39,901 nt of DNA from Gamarada debralockiae (Eukaryota > Ascomycota > Leotiomycetes > Helotiales > Hyphodiscaceae). The stretch is taken from contig NXFV01000643.1 of assembly GCA_002803225.1 (NCBI GenBank), positions 1-39,901 of the forward strand. Reading direction: 5' to 3'. The notes beneath the pieces were generated by a model. It worked only from the letters and a program-made list of their open reading frames with translations, ran no database searches and was not told the DNA's origin. Shown piece by piece: positions 21,482-31,232 of the stretch. How positions within the stretch are numbered: position 1 is the first letter of the stretch; each line of letters begins with the position of its first letter. The translations under genes were made by a program, and so were the position numbers.

Positions 21482-21806
21482 AAAAAACGATTACTGCCGA
21501 CTTCCACCATCGGCTAGTGCTTACAGCCTGCAACTGCGCTATATTTCGCCGCAATACCTCCTGGGCAGCTGCATGAACTTTCAGTGGGCTCGTGACCAGG
21601 GTCTGAACAAGGTTGCGCCTGAGATATGACTAACCCTCTTTGGAACTTTATACAGAACCGTGCAAAAAAGATTACCGCGTATTTCCACTATCGGTTAGGG
21701 CTTACAGAGGTTGCGCCTGAGATACGACTAAGCCTATTTAGAACATCATATGGAGTGGTGTACAAAAAGATTACTGTGCATTTCTATTATCTAGCTTACA
21801 TAGACT
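21482..21806 (+). repeat. Imperfect tandem repeat, unit 98 bp
   Basis: GGTTGCGCCTGAGATA(T/C)GACTAA starts at 21611 and again at 21709. Each is followed about 60 bases later by a run of A then AGATTAC(C/T)G(C/T)G(T/C)ATTTC(C/T)A(C/T)TATC. A third partial copy of the second half (ACGATTACTGCCGACTTCC, then ATCGGCTAGTGCTTACAG) lies at 21482-21526. Copies differ mostly by C/T and A/G transitions. Confidence 0.7.
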
Positions 21807-22570
21807 ACGGTTAGAATATAACCAGAACTTTTTAGAACTTCCGACAGGGCCTATAGCTTGTAGAGACTGAAACCAAGCTCCATTCCTTAAACATGAACTT
21901 CAATCTGAGGACGCTTGATCCCTCCAACAATCTTCTGTGTTATATTGGCCAGGGTTAGAACAGTATATCCTCCCGAAGTACATAACGTAGTGTCACAACC
22001 TAAGCAATTTTGGTTGTTTTACCTTCATCTTTTATTCGCAGGGCAATGCTCTTACTCAAAAAGGTGTATACAAGCACGAAGTGGCGAAGAACATGTATTA
22101 TGCGCGTTGGGAAAAATTAAGGCATCCTTGGTTCTAGATCATTTTAAATTGTGGTGGACCTCCTCCCCCAGCCCCCAATGTTTTCTGGTTGCGACTCCTG
22201 ACAGGAGCTCATCGGGCTTAACAAAGCCAATAAAAGTACGTGCTTCACTACTGGCTACCTAGCTTATAAGATATATGATTTTTAACTTCAGTATATCTGA
22301 GTTTTCTAAGCTAGCCGATTAGTTTGATATAACTTCTAGAACGCGTCGAAAAGGTAGTACGAATGAAACTTGAGAAACTCAAGGGAAGACCAACAACGTG
22401 ATGCTGTTAAGTGCTGCATCTGCATTGTGTTATACATTTGGGTGATGTTCTCAACAGACTGGCGAAGGGCGAAAGGGACACAGTATTGTCACCCTTATTG
22501 TCAGGGCGCATGATGGCGTTGGTGGCAAATAAGCCGGTGTGGAGGAAGTCGCGACCTGGAAACTAGTTAC
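21807..22570. other. Gene-free region
   Basis: A 115-codon plus-strand frame at 21915-22262 has no recognisable motif. No repeat or RNA was identified apart from those listed separately. Confidence 0.4.
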
Positions 22571-22575
22571 TGGTC

Positions 22576-22693
22576 GAAAAGGGTAACGCTAGTATATTCG
22601 CACCACCTGGATCAGAAAGGGTAAATGTGGCTAATATTCGCACCACATTAGCTGAAAAAGGGTATGAATACTTTCGTATCCGGTGGTGCGAAT
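22576..22693 (+). repeat. 40-bp direct repeat with inverted arm
   Basis: GAAAAGGGTAA..ATATTCGCACCAC occurs twice with a 40-base period: ATTCGCACCAC at 22596-22606 and 22636-22646. A third GAAAAAGGGTA lies at 22654. The reverse complement, GTGGTGCGAAT, follows at 22683-22693 and pairs with either upstream copy. The structure resembles the subterminal end of a small transposable element or a regulatory hairpin. Confidence 0.65.
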
Positions 22694-22699
22694 GGCCGC

Positions 22700-23094
22700 T
22701 AAGGCGGTGTGAATGTCACGCGAGCCGGTAAAACCGGAGACCGCCTCATTCCTGCTGCAAGATAATTCAGCGGGTCTGAGGTGGACAACGATGCAAGTCG
22801 GAATTAAGGCGCCATGCTGACACAGCGCATGCTGACAAGCAGCATGTGGGTTCCAAGGCTCTTATATAGTTAATAGTCAGCTCGTTTACACCGGCCGACT
22901 AAGTGCGAATGCCGACAATTAAGCCGCGTCCCGTAAACTTGGCAGGGAAGCATATGCGAGGGCAGGGGAAGGTATGTTGGCGACCACGCAATTACTCGTT
23001 CATCTAGGCAAACAAGGGCAAACTGAGAGCATCATATCAGCAAGCCTTTAGTTCTGTATTCAGACTCAAGAGATAGTAAAGAAAAACAAAAAGA
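22700..23094. other. Gene-free region before the ABC fragment
   Basis: GC-richer than its surroundings. No open frame, RNA or further repeat could be supported here. Confidence 0.35.
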
Positions 23095-23395
23095 CTACGT
23101 ACCACCGAGATGCTGCTGCGCTGTCCGTATCTGGCCTTGGATATCTGTCCCGCGAATGCGAATGATGCCAGTGTCGGGCCGGAGCTCTCCGCGCACCATG
23201 TTGACGGTAGTCGTCTTGCCTGCGCCGTTAGGTCCCAGCAGCGCCAGGATCTCGCCCTCGCCAAGGCCAAAGGAGACATCATCGACCGCGATATTATCGC
23301 CGAAGGATCTGGTGAAGTGCAGGATACGCAGCAAATCTGACTCAGTCGCCTTGACACGACGAGTCTCCTGGTCAATATAGGCTACAATACGCCTT
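23095..23395 (-). pseudogene. Orphan exon of an ABCA-type ABC transporter (nucleotide-binding domain)
   Basis: The minus strand reads IDQETRRVKATESDLLRIL, then VDDVSFGLGEGEILALLGPNGAGKTTTVN, then LRPDTGIIRIRGTDI and stops near 23095. The Walker A motif LGPNGAGKTTT is perfect and the style matches the second ATPase domain of ABCA lipid/sterol transporters. The piece ends at LGG followed by GTACGTAG, which looks like the gene's own splice donor. The expected next exon (Q-loop region) was not found, nor were the membrane spans, Walker B or signature motif. About 95 residues remain of a protein normally over 1500 long. AT-rich DNA borders the upstream side, so this is a relocated or eroded fragment. 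Confidence 0.75.
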
Positions 23396-24490
23396 CTACT
23401 TCCCTCGGATATAATATATAGTTATAAAAATTGTTATAACTTACAATTCCTATTTACGAAATAAGTCTACTAGATATGCTCTCTATAGTCTCATAAAGCT
23501 ACCCGATATACATTTACGGCTATAGAAATTAATAATATAGGATTATATAACTAAGTTACTTAGATCTAAGGATCTAGTAATAGACTAAAATATAACGCAA
23601 TCCTGATTATTCTAGAGCAACTAATCAAGTATATGTATATAATTCTATATAAAGAAGAATATATTATAGAGAATCTAGCAGATATATTTCTTAGAATAGT
23701 AATTGCAAACTATAGAATATTTATTTCCTTTTATTATTCTTATAATTAATAGTGTTAGAGAGTAATTAAAGAGGGACTAGAAAAAAAAAGCCTTAATTTG
23801 GTACGTAGCAGATTTACTAAATCTGGAAATGCCACACTATAACATCTACCTTTGACTAACTATATCTTCAACTATAACGCTTATAAGGTAATGTGAGTAA
23901 GTGTAGCATTATTTCTAAGTGATTTCAAACAGCAATATACCTTTATATGCGCAATTCTGCTCCTGGCCCGGACTCCGATTTCCCCCTTCATAAATCTGCA
24001 GAGCTATAAGTACGGTGATAAGGGATATTCACCTATTGTGGCTTTTTGGTTCAGTTGGTGACTGTGCGACCCTTATCTTAGTCTTCACAAGTAAGTGAAG
24101 CGAGGTTGGTGCAGATGAATTAAATGAATGTGAGGTAGAAAGGGGAGGGGGCTAGTCGATACGTGTGATATTAAATACTACTATCAGTGTGATTGCTAAT
24201 ACTATTTAAACAAAAAATTTGAAAGAAATGTGCTGCAATGGAGACTTTAAAAGACCTTCGATATAAGCACAACAGGTTTAGGGATGTAGTGTACGAAATA
24301 TAGACTGCAAGTGGATGCGATTGAATTGCAGGAATTTGTATGGAAAGCCCCGAGAGCTGGCAACTCTAGCGTGCAGCATAGGCTCTAAAATCTTACTTTC
24401 GAAACCGCTTCTCCAGAAAATATTGTGTTAGGTTGGTAATCGTTTCCTTTCTCTAGTTTTGGCCCTTCAGCAACTTCAATCATTTATAAC
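23396..24490. other. AT-rich gene-free block
   Basis: About 23396-23900 is strongly AT-rich with many TATA, TAGA and ATAT words and no coding signal, like RIP-mutated repeat DNA. The rest, towards the end of the TPR gene, is ordinary intergenic sequence. Confidence 0.5.
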
Positions 24491-25192
24491 TCAAGTAATA
24501 TTGTCACTGGTGATATCTTGCTCAGACTGGTCCTTACGCTGGCACCTCGATAAATCTTCTACAATAGCTAGTGTGGTCACATTCTCTGGGCCATAGACAC
24601 GGTTGCATACATCCAACATTCCCTTGAGCATTTCCTCAGACTCCTTAAAACGACCTCCCTGATAGAGCATTGACGCCAGGGTCTTGATGCTGGCCATCAT
24701 GGCAACGTGCTCTTCACCCTTGAGTGTCTTGTATTCTTCCATAATACCTCTGAGCAGGTCCACCGCCTCATAGAAACGACCTAGACTCTTGTATGCCGTT
24801 GCCAGATCGCTGGTCATCTTCAACGTGGTGGCACTTTCGATTCCGAAGACCTTCCGTGCCGCCTCGACGGATGGCTGAAGTAGAGCTCCTGCCTCGCCCC
24901 ATAGCTCTTGCGCCATGTACTGCACTGCCAGGTTGTTCATGCTAATGGGTGTGGATGGATGTTCTGGACCAAGTACTCTCCTTTTCGTTTCAAGGGACTT
25001 CTTCTCGAGATCCGAAGCCTCTAGGTAGCGACTTTGCTTGTAGTACATGAAAGCCGCGTCGCACATGCTTCTCAGAGTATCCGGGTGTTCTGGTCCTAGA
25101 ATTCTCTTGCAAGTCTCCATCAACTGAAGCGGCAACTGATCATCTTCGGTGGGCAATAAGAATTGGTGATCCATCATGGTTTCGACATTCAT
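24491..25192 (-). CDS. Kinesin-light-chain-type tetratricopeptide repeat protein
   Basis: About 233 residues if started at the ATG at 25192 (MNVETMMDHQFLL). A longer frame begins at 25321 but adds 43 residues of Cys/Ser-rich, non-TPR sequence, so I prefer the shorter start. At least four 42-residue TPR units follow one another: LGPEHPDTLRSM, LGPEHPSTPISMNNLAVQY, GIESATTLKMTSDLATAY and a unit with ASMLYQGGRFKESEEM, then YGPENVTTLAIVEDLS. In moulds this repeat type usually forms the C-terminal ligand-binding part of NB-ARC/NACHT receptors. Here no NTPase domain precedes it, so it may be a free-standing TPR protein or the tail of a truncated receptor. No stop or shift is visible in the repeats. 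Confidence 0.68.
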   Translation of the reverse strand: MNVETMMDHQFLLPTEDDQLPLQLMETCKRILGPEHPDTLRSMCDAAFMYYKQSRYLEASDLEKKSLETKRRVLGPEHPSTPISMNNLAVQYMAQELWGEAGALLQPSVEAARKVFGIESATTLKMTSDLATAYKSLGRFYEAVDLLRGIMEEYKTLKGEEHVAMMASIKTLASMLYQGGRFKESEEMLKGMLDVCNRVYGPENVTTLAIVEDLSRCQRKDQSEQDITSDNIT

Positions 25193-25959
25193 TCGGCTTT
25201 TGCTACGAGACGGATATGAGACTCCTGAAAACGCAAATACAGTTGTTGTGCTGCAACAGCCTTTTCGAAAAGAACAAGAACGCAGGTGGATGGGAAGCTG
25301 TATAGTGAGGGGCATTTTCAAATCTCGACGACTAGAAGATACCGCAACGAAAATCAGTGGCGCAAGGCTGTCACTGATGTGTGGAGGTGGTGCGGGGTAT
25401 TTCCGGGGCAGTATTAGGGCAGTGCTGGGGCAGTGCTCGGCTGTAATGCGAAGTATATAAGGTACGCATGATGCTTATGCCGGCTCAATCCAAAAGTAGC
25501 ACGGCAAGTTTGGCCTCTATATTTGTTGTAGGTAGCAGACTTCCCATGGCCCTCCATAGTCGAAGAATAAAATCCTGTAAACTTTTACCTTGTTCTCCAC
25601 CTCTAATTCGTATGAATCTATAACAGACACCTATACTTAAAATAAAAGAAGTCCAAGTTAAAAACTCTAATCTTCTGCTAAGCAGTCCCTTCTGCTAAGG
25701 GTATCTGGATATCGCCTAGCCTAACTCTTTACTACTATACCTACTTATACTATCTCTAACGCTTAATCCTTGCTGTTGGGTTCCTGCAACTCCTCGGGCT
25801 ATATAGCCTAAGGCGTAAAGCTGACGAGGGTGTTGATAGTATATTCCATCCTTTACTATACTCTTTATCGTGTGTCTAGACTAACTCCCTTTAGTAGTTG
25901 CTAGCCAAGGTGTCCTCTAACAGGTTATAAACCACAAGGACGCCGGGATTTTCTAGGCT
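25193..25959. other. Intergenic between the TPR gene and the DUF3435 remnant
   Basis: No supported gene. The right-hand part (about 25600-25960) is degenerate and probably holds unreadable upstream parts of the DUF3435 element. Confidence 0.4.
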
Positions 25960-26879
25960 TATAAACGAGCGGGTCTAGTGTGACGTGCAAGCCGCATTTC
26001 TGGGACGCCTGTCAGCCGACGCTATCTTCAAAGCCATCAGCCACGTGAGCCGCTTCGCTGACCCACGGGCCGTGACCAAGCTTGTGTCCTTGAGACTAAA
26101 TTCTCTCAAGAGACACCTAGAGATTGTGGAGCTTCAGCAGATACAGGACAGCTTATCCCAAGAAGCTAGACAAGAGTTTGGGACCCTGGAGGCAGCAAGA
26201 GCGCATGGGAGTAAAATTTTGCGGCTGTACAATAAGGCTAATGCCGATCTGTCTCTATTGCGCTAAGATAAAGCTGCGTAATTCGGAGAAATACAAATTT
26301 CGCGAACAGTTTTTCGACACGATTGACACGAAGGAACTCAACGCGCAGGGCGAGGACCTCGACCTGTCGCTCCTTGACCTAGAAGAGAAGGACTAGAAGC
26401 CTGAGAAGGTTGAGCATGGGTTAGAAGAACAGTATCGCGTAGCTAAACTCCTATGCGAGCAGCCTCTTGAACAGGGAGGCAGCCTCGAGCACTGTATCCT
26501 CACGATCGAGGCTATGGTCGCGTTGTGCCCAGTACCAGAGACACTATCCCTGCAAAAGCGGGCGTATGATCGTACTTGGGGCATCATAGATCAGGATACT
26601 ATATCGAATCCTAAGCCTGAGTCCGAGCCTAAACCTCCGTCCTTCCCAATAACTTATACAAGCACGCAATACCCTTTCTGTTTTAAAACCTTCTGCCGCC
26701 CCTACAAAGTCCGTGAGTACGCTGAGTGGCAGTACCTCCGGCACTACAAGATTGACGATCTGATAACATGTTTCTCTCTAGAATGCTCACAGGCTAGAGC
26801 GATTCTTAGTGGCCATATGCACTTCAAGAACTATACTGCTGCAGTGCACAAGTTCTTTCTGTTTAAGAAGTGTAGATAG
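25960..26879 (+). pseudogene. C-terminal remnant of a DUF3435 tyrosine-recombinase-like protein
   Basis: The first frame, to TAA 26264-26266, reads VQAAFLGRLSADAIFKAISH and VSRFADPRAVTKL, the segment just after the catalytic region in DUF3435 proteins. A shift near 26260 leads to the second frame with FREQFFDTIDTKELNAQ, a TAG at 26394-26396, then ILTIEAMVALCPVPETLS and a final block with FCRPYKVREYAEWQYLRHY and HMHFKNYTAAVH, a worn C2H2-like finger. It ends at TAG 26877-26879. DUF3435 proteins include Crypton-like and Starship-captain-related recombinases. The catalytic Arg/Tyr part and the N-terminus are missing, so this copy is dead. Family recognition rests on the order of several motifs. 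Confidence 0.75.
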
Positions 26880-27450
26880 TGATCATCGATCTTTCATATT
26901 GGGTTATAAGTCTGTATTAGTGGGAGGATTTGGAGACTCATTGTATAGTTCTATTTATTTACTTGTTATTCGTATTCATGCCTAGCGTTAAATGCTGAGT
27001 ATGGCTCATGATCTACTGTTATTGATCGTCGAAGAGTTTCAACCAGGTAGTTTTCTGCCAACCGGTACAATCACATACAATGACAAAAACGCATAAAGCT
27101 GTATAGACCTTTGCTACAGCACAAAAGACCCCCTAGATAGGTGTCATCACTTGCAGCGCAGACCCCAGCACGGACCACAATTCTGAGCACCTCCCTATCA
27201 CAACCATGCTAGACCTCAGAATTATACAACGGTCAGAATTCGTGATATCAAGATCGGTCATTTCCATTGTCATTGTGCTGCATCTCAAAATCGGTATTGA
27301 ATTCAACCCAGCGGGCCGCTGTGGAAATAACATCTCTGGGCAGAATGAAGTCCCAACGATAAGGCAAGTGAGGGTGAAAGGGAAAGGAACAGTTTTCCTT
27401 TCCTTTGTCTCCCAATCCTCATCTTTTGCGTTCTTCGCCTATTGAATTTC
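26880..27450. other. Intergenic, putative promoter of the ORF at 27451
   Basis: No supported gene. CT-rich tracts at 27390-27430 directly before the ATG at 27451 resemble a fungal core promoter, but no TATA box stands out. Confidence 0.35.
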
Positions 27451-27954
27451 ATGCTTAAGCTAGAGCCGGTTTTCCAGGCATTGAAAGATTTCGATAAGTC
27501 GACGACATACTTCCGGAACATCTGCGCCACTGAGAAATTGATGATGCTTCGCTGCAAGCCATCGATAGCGGTTGCCGACCCAGGCGATGATGTAGAACTA
27601 GTGAAAGATCCATTGTCGAAGGGTGCGATGTTAATTCAGGTTAGAATGTTATCCTTAAAAGAAACTGACGGTCGTATAGACCAATACGCCAGGTACGAAT
27701 TGTCAATCTCCCTTCAGATGACGTCGAATCTGTTCTTTGAGATTCTGACTAGTACTGACTCGTCTTGTATAGTTGCTGGAGGTAGTCTCGCAGCAGCTTT
27801 GGTCTTGCATGCGTCACTGTTGGATGTTGAGCATGTTGTCATAAATGGCGAGGTGGTGAAAGAAAACGGGAAGCTCTTAAGGGTTGAAGTATTTAAAGTC
27901 GCCATACGGATGGAAATTGTGGGGGGTAAAGGGTATATAAGACTAGGCGCTTGA
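27451..27954 (+). CDS. Hypothetical protein, 167 residues
   Basis: An uninterrupted frame from ATG 27451 to TGA 27952-27954. It starts MLKLEPVFQALKDFDKST. A hydrophobic run, CIVAGGSLAAALVLHASLLD, lies near residues 108-128 and could be a buried helix or a weak membrane span. The C-terminus alternates charged and hydrophobic residues (VEVFKVAIRMEIVGG). I do not recognise the family. Amino-acid composition is protein-like and no low-complexity run is present, which favours a real gene. Not in a cluster with its neighbours. Confidence 0.42.
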   Translation: MLKLEPVFQALKDFDKSTTYFRNICATEKLMMLRCKPSIAVADPGDDVELVKDPLSKGAMLIQVRMLSLKETDGRIDQYARYELSISLQMTSNLFFEILTSTDSSCIVAGGSLAAALVLHASLLDVEHVVINGEVVKENGKLLRVEVFKVAIRMEIVGGKGYIRLGA

Positions 27955-29790
27955 TACAGTAATTTGATAACTTATTGTCCCCAAATTTCAGCCCATGGTA
28001 TCCCTTCTATGCTAAATCAAATGCAAATTCCCTGTTTGCATGCCCGGCACTAGTGTGCTTAAATGCTAAACGCCGGGGAAGGGAAGGAGCAGGGGGCAGC
28101 CCAGCCGCTGAACCTTTACTTTAAAGTTTGTTTTCGAGTGTATAAAGACTTGTAATCCTTGCACAAAGGGGACTAACGGAGATTACAACATTGCTGTTCT
28201 TCCACTGACTAGAAGTAGATTAAGCGACTAATGATTAGATAGATCAAGTCTCTTTAGGATTCGAAATATAATATGTATCGTTTAAAAAATCATTCCTACT
28301 CGGGGAAGAGAATTCTAGGACTCAATTAATCCTAATAACACGACACAAGTATTGGAAGCGATAAAGGAAGAGGTAAATGCCGAAAAAGCTTAAGCTTGCT
28401 ATACAAAACCTAATTTTCAAATCAAACAGTTTAATAGACTAGAGCTAGTACACGAGCTTTACTACTGTTAAAGTGGGCCGAGCTATCTCGATCTCTTAGT
28501 GTGCAAGACCAAAGTCAACCTACTAGCTTCCGCGATTGCCAGGTATTCCTACTCTGGCCCGCGTTCCTTATTAAAGGACAAGAACAAGTAATAGAGCCTA
28601 GCTACTTATATCTCATTAAAGATAAGGTCTGTATTAGGCTATGTAGAAGTACGACCCTAATTGTTATAGAGGAAGGGGAACAAAGGGGCAGATGTCTCAG
28701 ATGGACACAAGAATCACAGGAAAGAACACTTGCGGACAGGCAATCCCCAAGAAGTCGAAGTACGTTATTTTATAAACATTTGAGGGCCAACTATTTCTTT
28801 GTTTCCCGGAATATGAAAGGACATTCTTGGACGATCAGATGAGACTGCATTAGCGCCGAGTAGCAGAGGTGATGCGGCGTTCAGTTAGAGACAGTGGCCT
28901 TTGGGAACATATGCCATGAACAACGAATGCGACCTTACGATACCATGTGTAACAATCGCGCTCTCCTTCTGATACTTTTCTCGAATGTGAGTCGAATTTA
29001 TTACTCGCAGATGATGTGGATTCCATTCGAACTTTGTGGGGTAGACCTGTAGGGGTAGCAATTGTTCAGAACTTAAGTACCTTTCATACCATTAAAGTTG
29101 AGCGACATTTCTGATTCGAGTCTTGAATATTGATCACAAGTCCGGGCTTTGACATAATAAAAAGAAGTTTGGGAGGAGCATCAGCTGTTTCGATCTGGCT
29201 TCCCACGTGAACATCACGACGAAGAGGCTCGCAAAATAGAGCTGAAAGCCTCTCAGCTATCCTGATGAAGATGTATGATGCGCGGAGGGAGATTGCCCGG
29301 AAAGCGTTTTCTGGCAACGAAAGAGCAATCGACGATTTGACGACACACAGTGAATAACTCATTCATTAAGAGGAACGATTATGATACCGGAAGAAAGGCG
29401 CAGTTGTTATATGAGATTTTACTGGGGCAAGGCTGGGAAATCCGTGAAGAGAGGCAAGAAATCTTCTGTTTGAGGACCCGAGGCACGAAGGAAGTCCTCT
29501 GATCAAGACCTCATGCAGCGCATCGTGAGCGTGATCACATGGCCCTTGGCAAAATTGCCGCAGCTGGGAATCAATCAATTGGCTGCAGGTGCGTTGGTTC
29601 AGGCAGCAGCCCTGCACCCCGCCTCGAAACTCACCACCTGCAAGGGCTCTTGAAAGGTCACTCTACTACCACCACCTTCCTTCCTCTTCAACTTTCCCTT
29701 CCACCTTCTGGAACTCTTTGAACCAATATACCATGTACGTTTTTGCCTATATGATTCCATCGGCGAAAAAACTAGAGAACGACGTCCAAG
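27955..29790. other. Gene-poor region before the GTPase gene
   Basis: Nothing can be firmly supported in about 1.8 kb. A 113-codon plus frame (28501-28842) and two adjacent minus frames (29084-29362 and 29366-29617) have no recognisable motif. A CT-rich block at 29676-29725 is the likely core promoter of the GTPase gene. Confidence 0.4.
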
Positions 29791-30990
29791 ATGTCGCAAA
29801 CCCCCAGCCTTGCGCGGGGTCTGTCACACAGGTAGCCTCGTCAATTTCGTATTAACAGTAATAATTCTCTATGTTTGAGCGTTAACTGACTTCAATGAAG
29901 ACCTACTGATATCTTCATCGCCGCCATGGGCGTCAGAGGCTCTGGAAAGAGCACCTTCGTTTCGCTGCTAGCTGAACAGGTAGTCGAGGTGGGCGACCTC
30001 ATTCAAAGTTGTAAGCCCGAACTTCACTAATACTGAAAGACTGTGGGCACTTTTCTGACCAATTCAAAAGGCACTCGTAACATTTTCGCCTACTCATTCC
30101 CTTACAGCCCCGACTGCACCATCTTTGTCATCGATATCCCAGGCTTCGACGACGCGGCTGGCAACGATACCTGGGTCTTGAAGGAAATAGCATCTTGGCT
30201 TACAGAGCCATCCTCAAAGTCTCTGAAGCTCGATGGCGTAATATTTTTGCATAAAATAGGCGATGCGCGAATGCGAAGCTGGGCCAAAAGAAACATAATG
30301 ATGTTTAAGAAGCTTTGCGGGTCGGATGTATTCGAGAAGAAGGTCGTGTTTTGCAGGACTATGTGGAACACAGTATTTCCAGTTCCAAGTGCCGATTGCG
30401 GAGAAGAGGATCTTGTTTCCAGGCCTGAGTATTGGGGGTGCAGAGTGTGTCAACACAACGGACATCGCGCATCGGCATTACGGATCGTCGAGCTCTTCGC
30501 TCAGACGAAATCTCAACTTACGCTCAACACCCAGTCCCAGCCGGCAGAGAGAATCGATTTGAACGACACATCTAGCGGAATAGAACCGGAGGCAGAGCTC
30601 AGCCAGGACGAGTGTCGAGCAGGAATGACGAACTGTGGCCAGTTGAGAAGCAGCACACAGAGCGTGCAAGAGGCGAAGTACGCTGAGTTGGTAGAGAAAT
30701 TGGAGAGACAGCAGAAAGCTCGCACACAGGAGCTTGAGCGACTTGCGCAAGCGTCTCGCAGGCGGGAAGCTGAACTGGCAGCAGAGAATTCCAGATTGGC
30801 TGATGAGTTGAGAGACCTTCGGTTGGCGGCTTCAGGGTCTCCGCCAACGTATGGTTTAGGAGCATCAGACTCAGCAGACCCGCCACCCTACGAGTCGCTG
30901 CAACCTGGCAGTTTGCGGCCAGACGAGGTTTACATTAATTGTAAGTTCCCTGTACAGCATTCGAGTCAGAAGGAGCAGAGCGCTGATTAG
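29791..30990 (+). CDS. P-loop GTPase (AIG1/septin-like G domain) with coiled-coil tail
   Basis: Predicted exons 29791-29831, 29901-30010 and 30071-30990 encode 356 residues. Intron 2 (GTAAGC..AAAG) is secure because it restores LIQSC/TRNIF; intron 1 uses a less usual AAG acceptor. G1 is GVRGSGKST, G3 is IDIPGFDD, and a G4-like CRTMWN replaces the classic NKxD, as in this fungal group. Conserved blocks LDGVIFLHKIGDARM and MMFKKLCG follow. Residues ~220-290 form a long coiled coil rich in Glu, Arg and Leu. After it come proline patches SPPTYGL and DPPPYESL; the latter is a PPxY motif of the type bound by WW domains. The function of these proteins is unknown; a signalling or membrane-associated GTPase is likely. 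A good splice donor (GTAAGTTCC) near 30942 means the 3' end may be longer than shown. Confidence 0.75.
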
Positions 30991-31232
30991 AGCAGACTTT
31001 CAGTGTCAAAGTAAGTGTGCGCACTCCCTCACAAATACCCCCTTTCAAATTGGGATACAAGACATCCGTTGCTTCGTTATTATCAGTGATGGCCAGGAGT
31101 GGTTTAAGTCAAACTCACCACTGAAACTGTTCTGGTGGTTTCCCCGGGGGCGGCGATCAGCTTATTAGTTATTACAAACCCCCAATGTTGGGCGATGAGG
31201 GAAGCTAACTTCTGGCAGTTAGGCAAAGCGAT
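30991..31232. other. Spacer between the GTPase and SENP8-like genes
   Basis: Only about 240 bases, with several splice-like sites (CAAAGTAAGTG near 31008 and GGCAG near 31219). These may be alternative exons of either neighbour, as the SENP8-like reading frame stays open upstream as GCAAAGCGAT before the ATG at 31233. Confidence 0.35.

Noticed and set aside
28501..28842. 113-codon plus-strand frame
   Set aside because: Starts with a non-ATG codon, no recognisable motif and no transcript evidence available.
29084..29617. Two adjoining minus-strand frames
   Set aside because: They looked like possible exons of one gene, but no splice sites or family resemblance support this.
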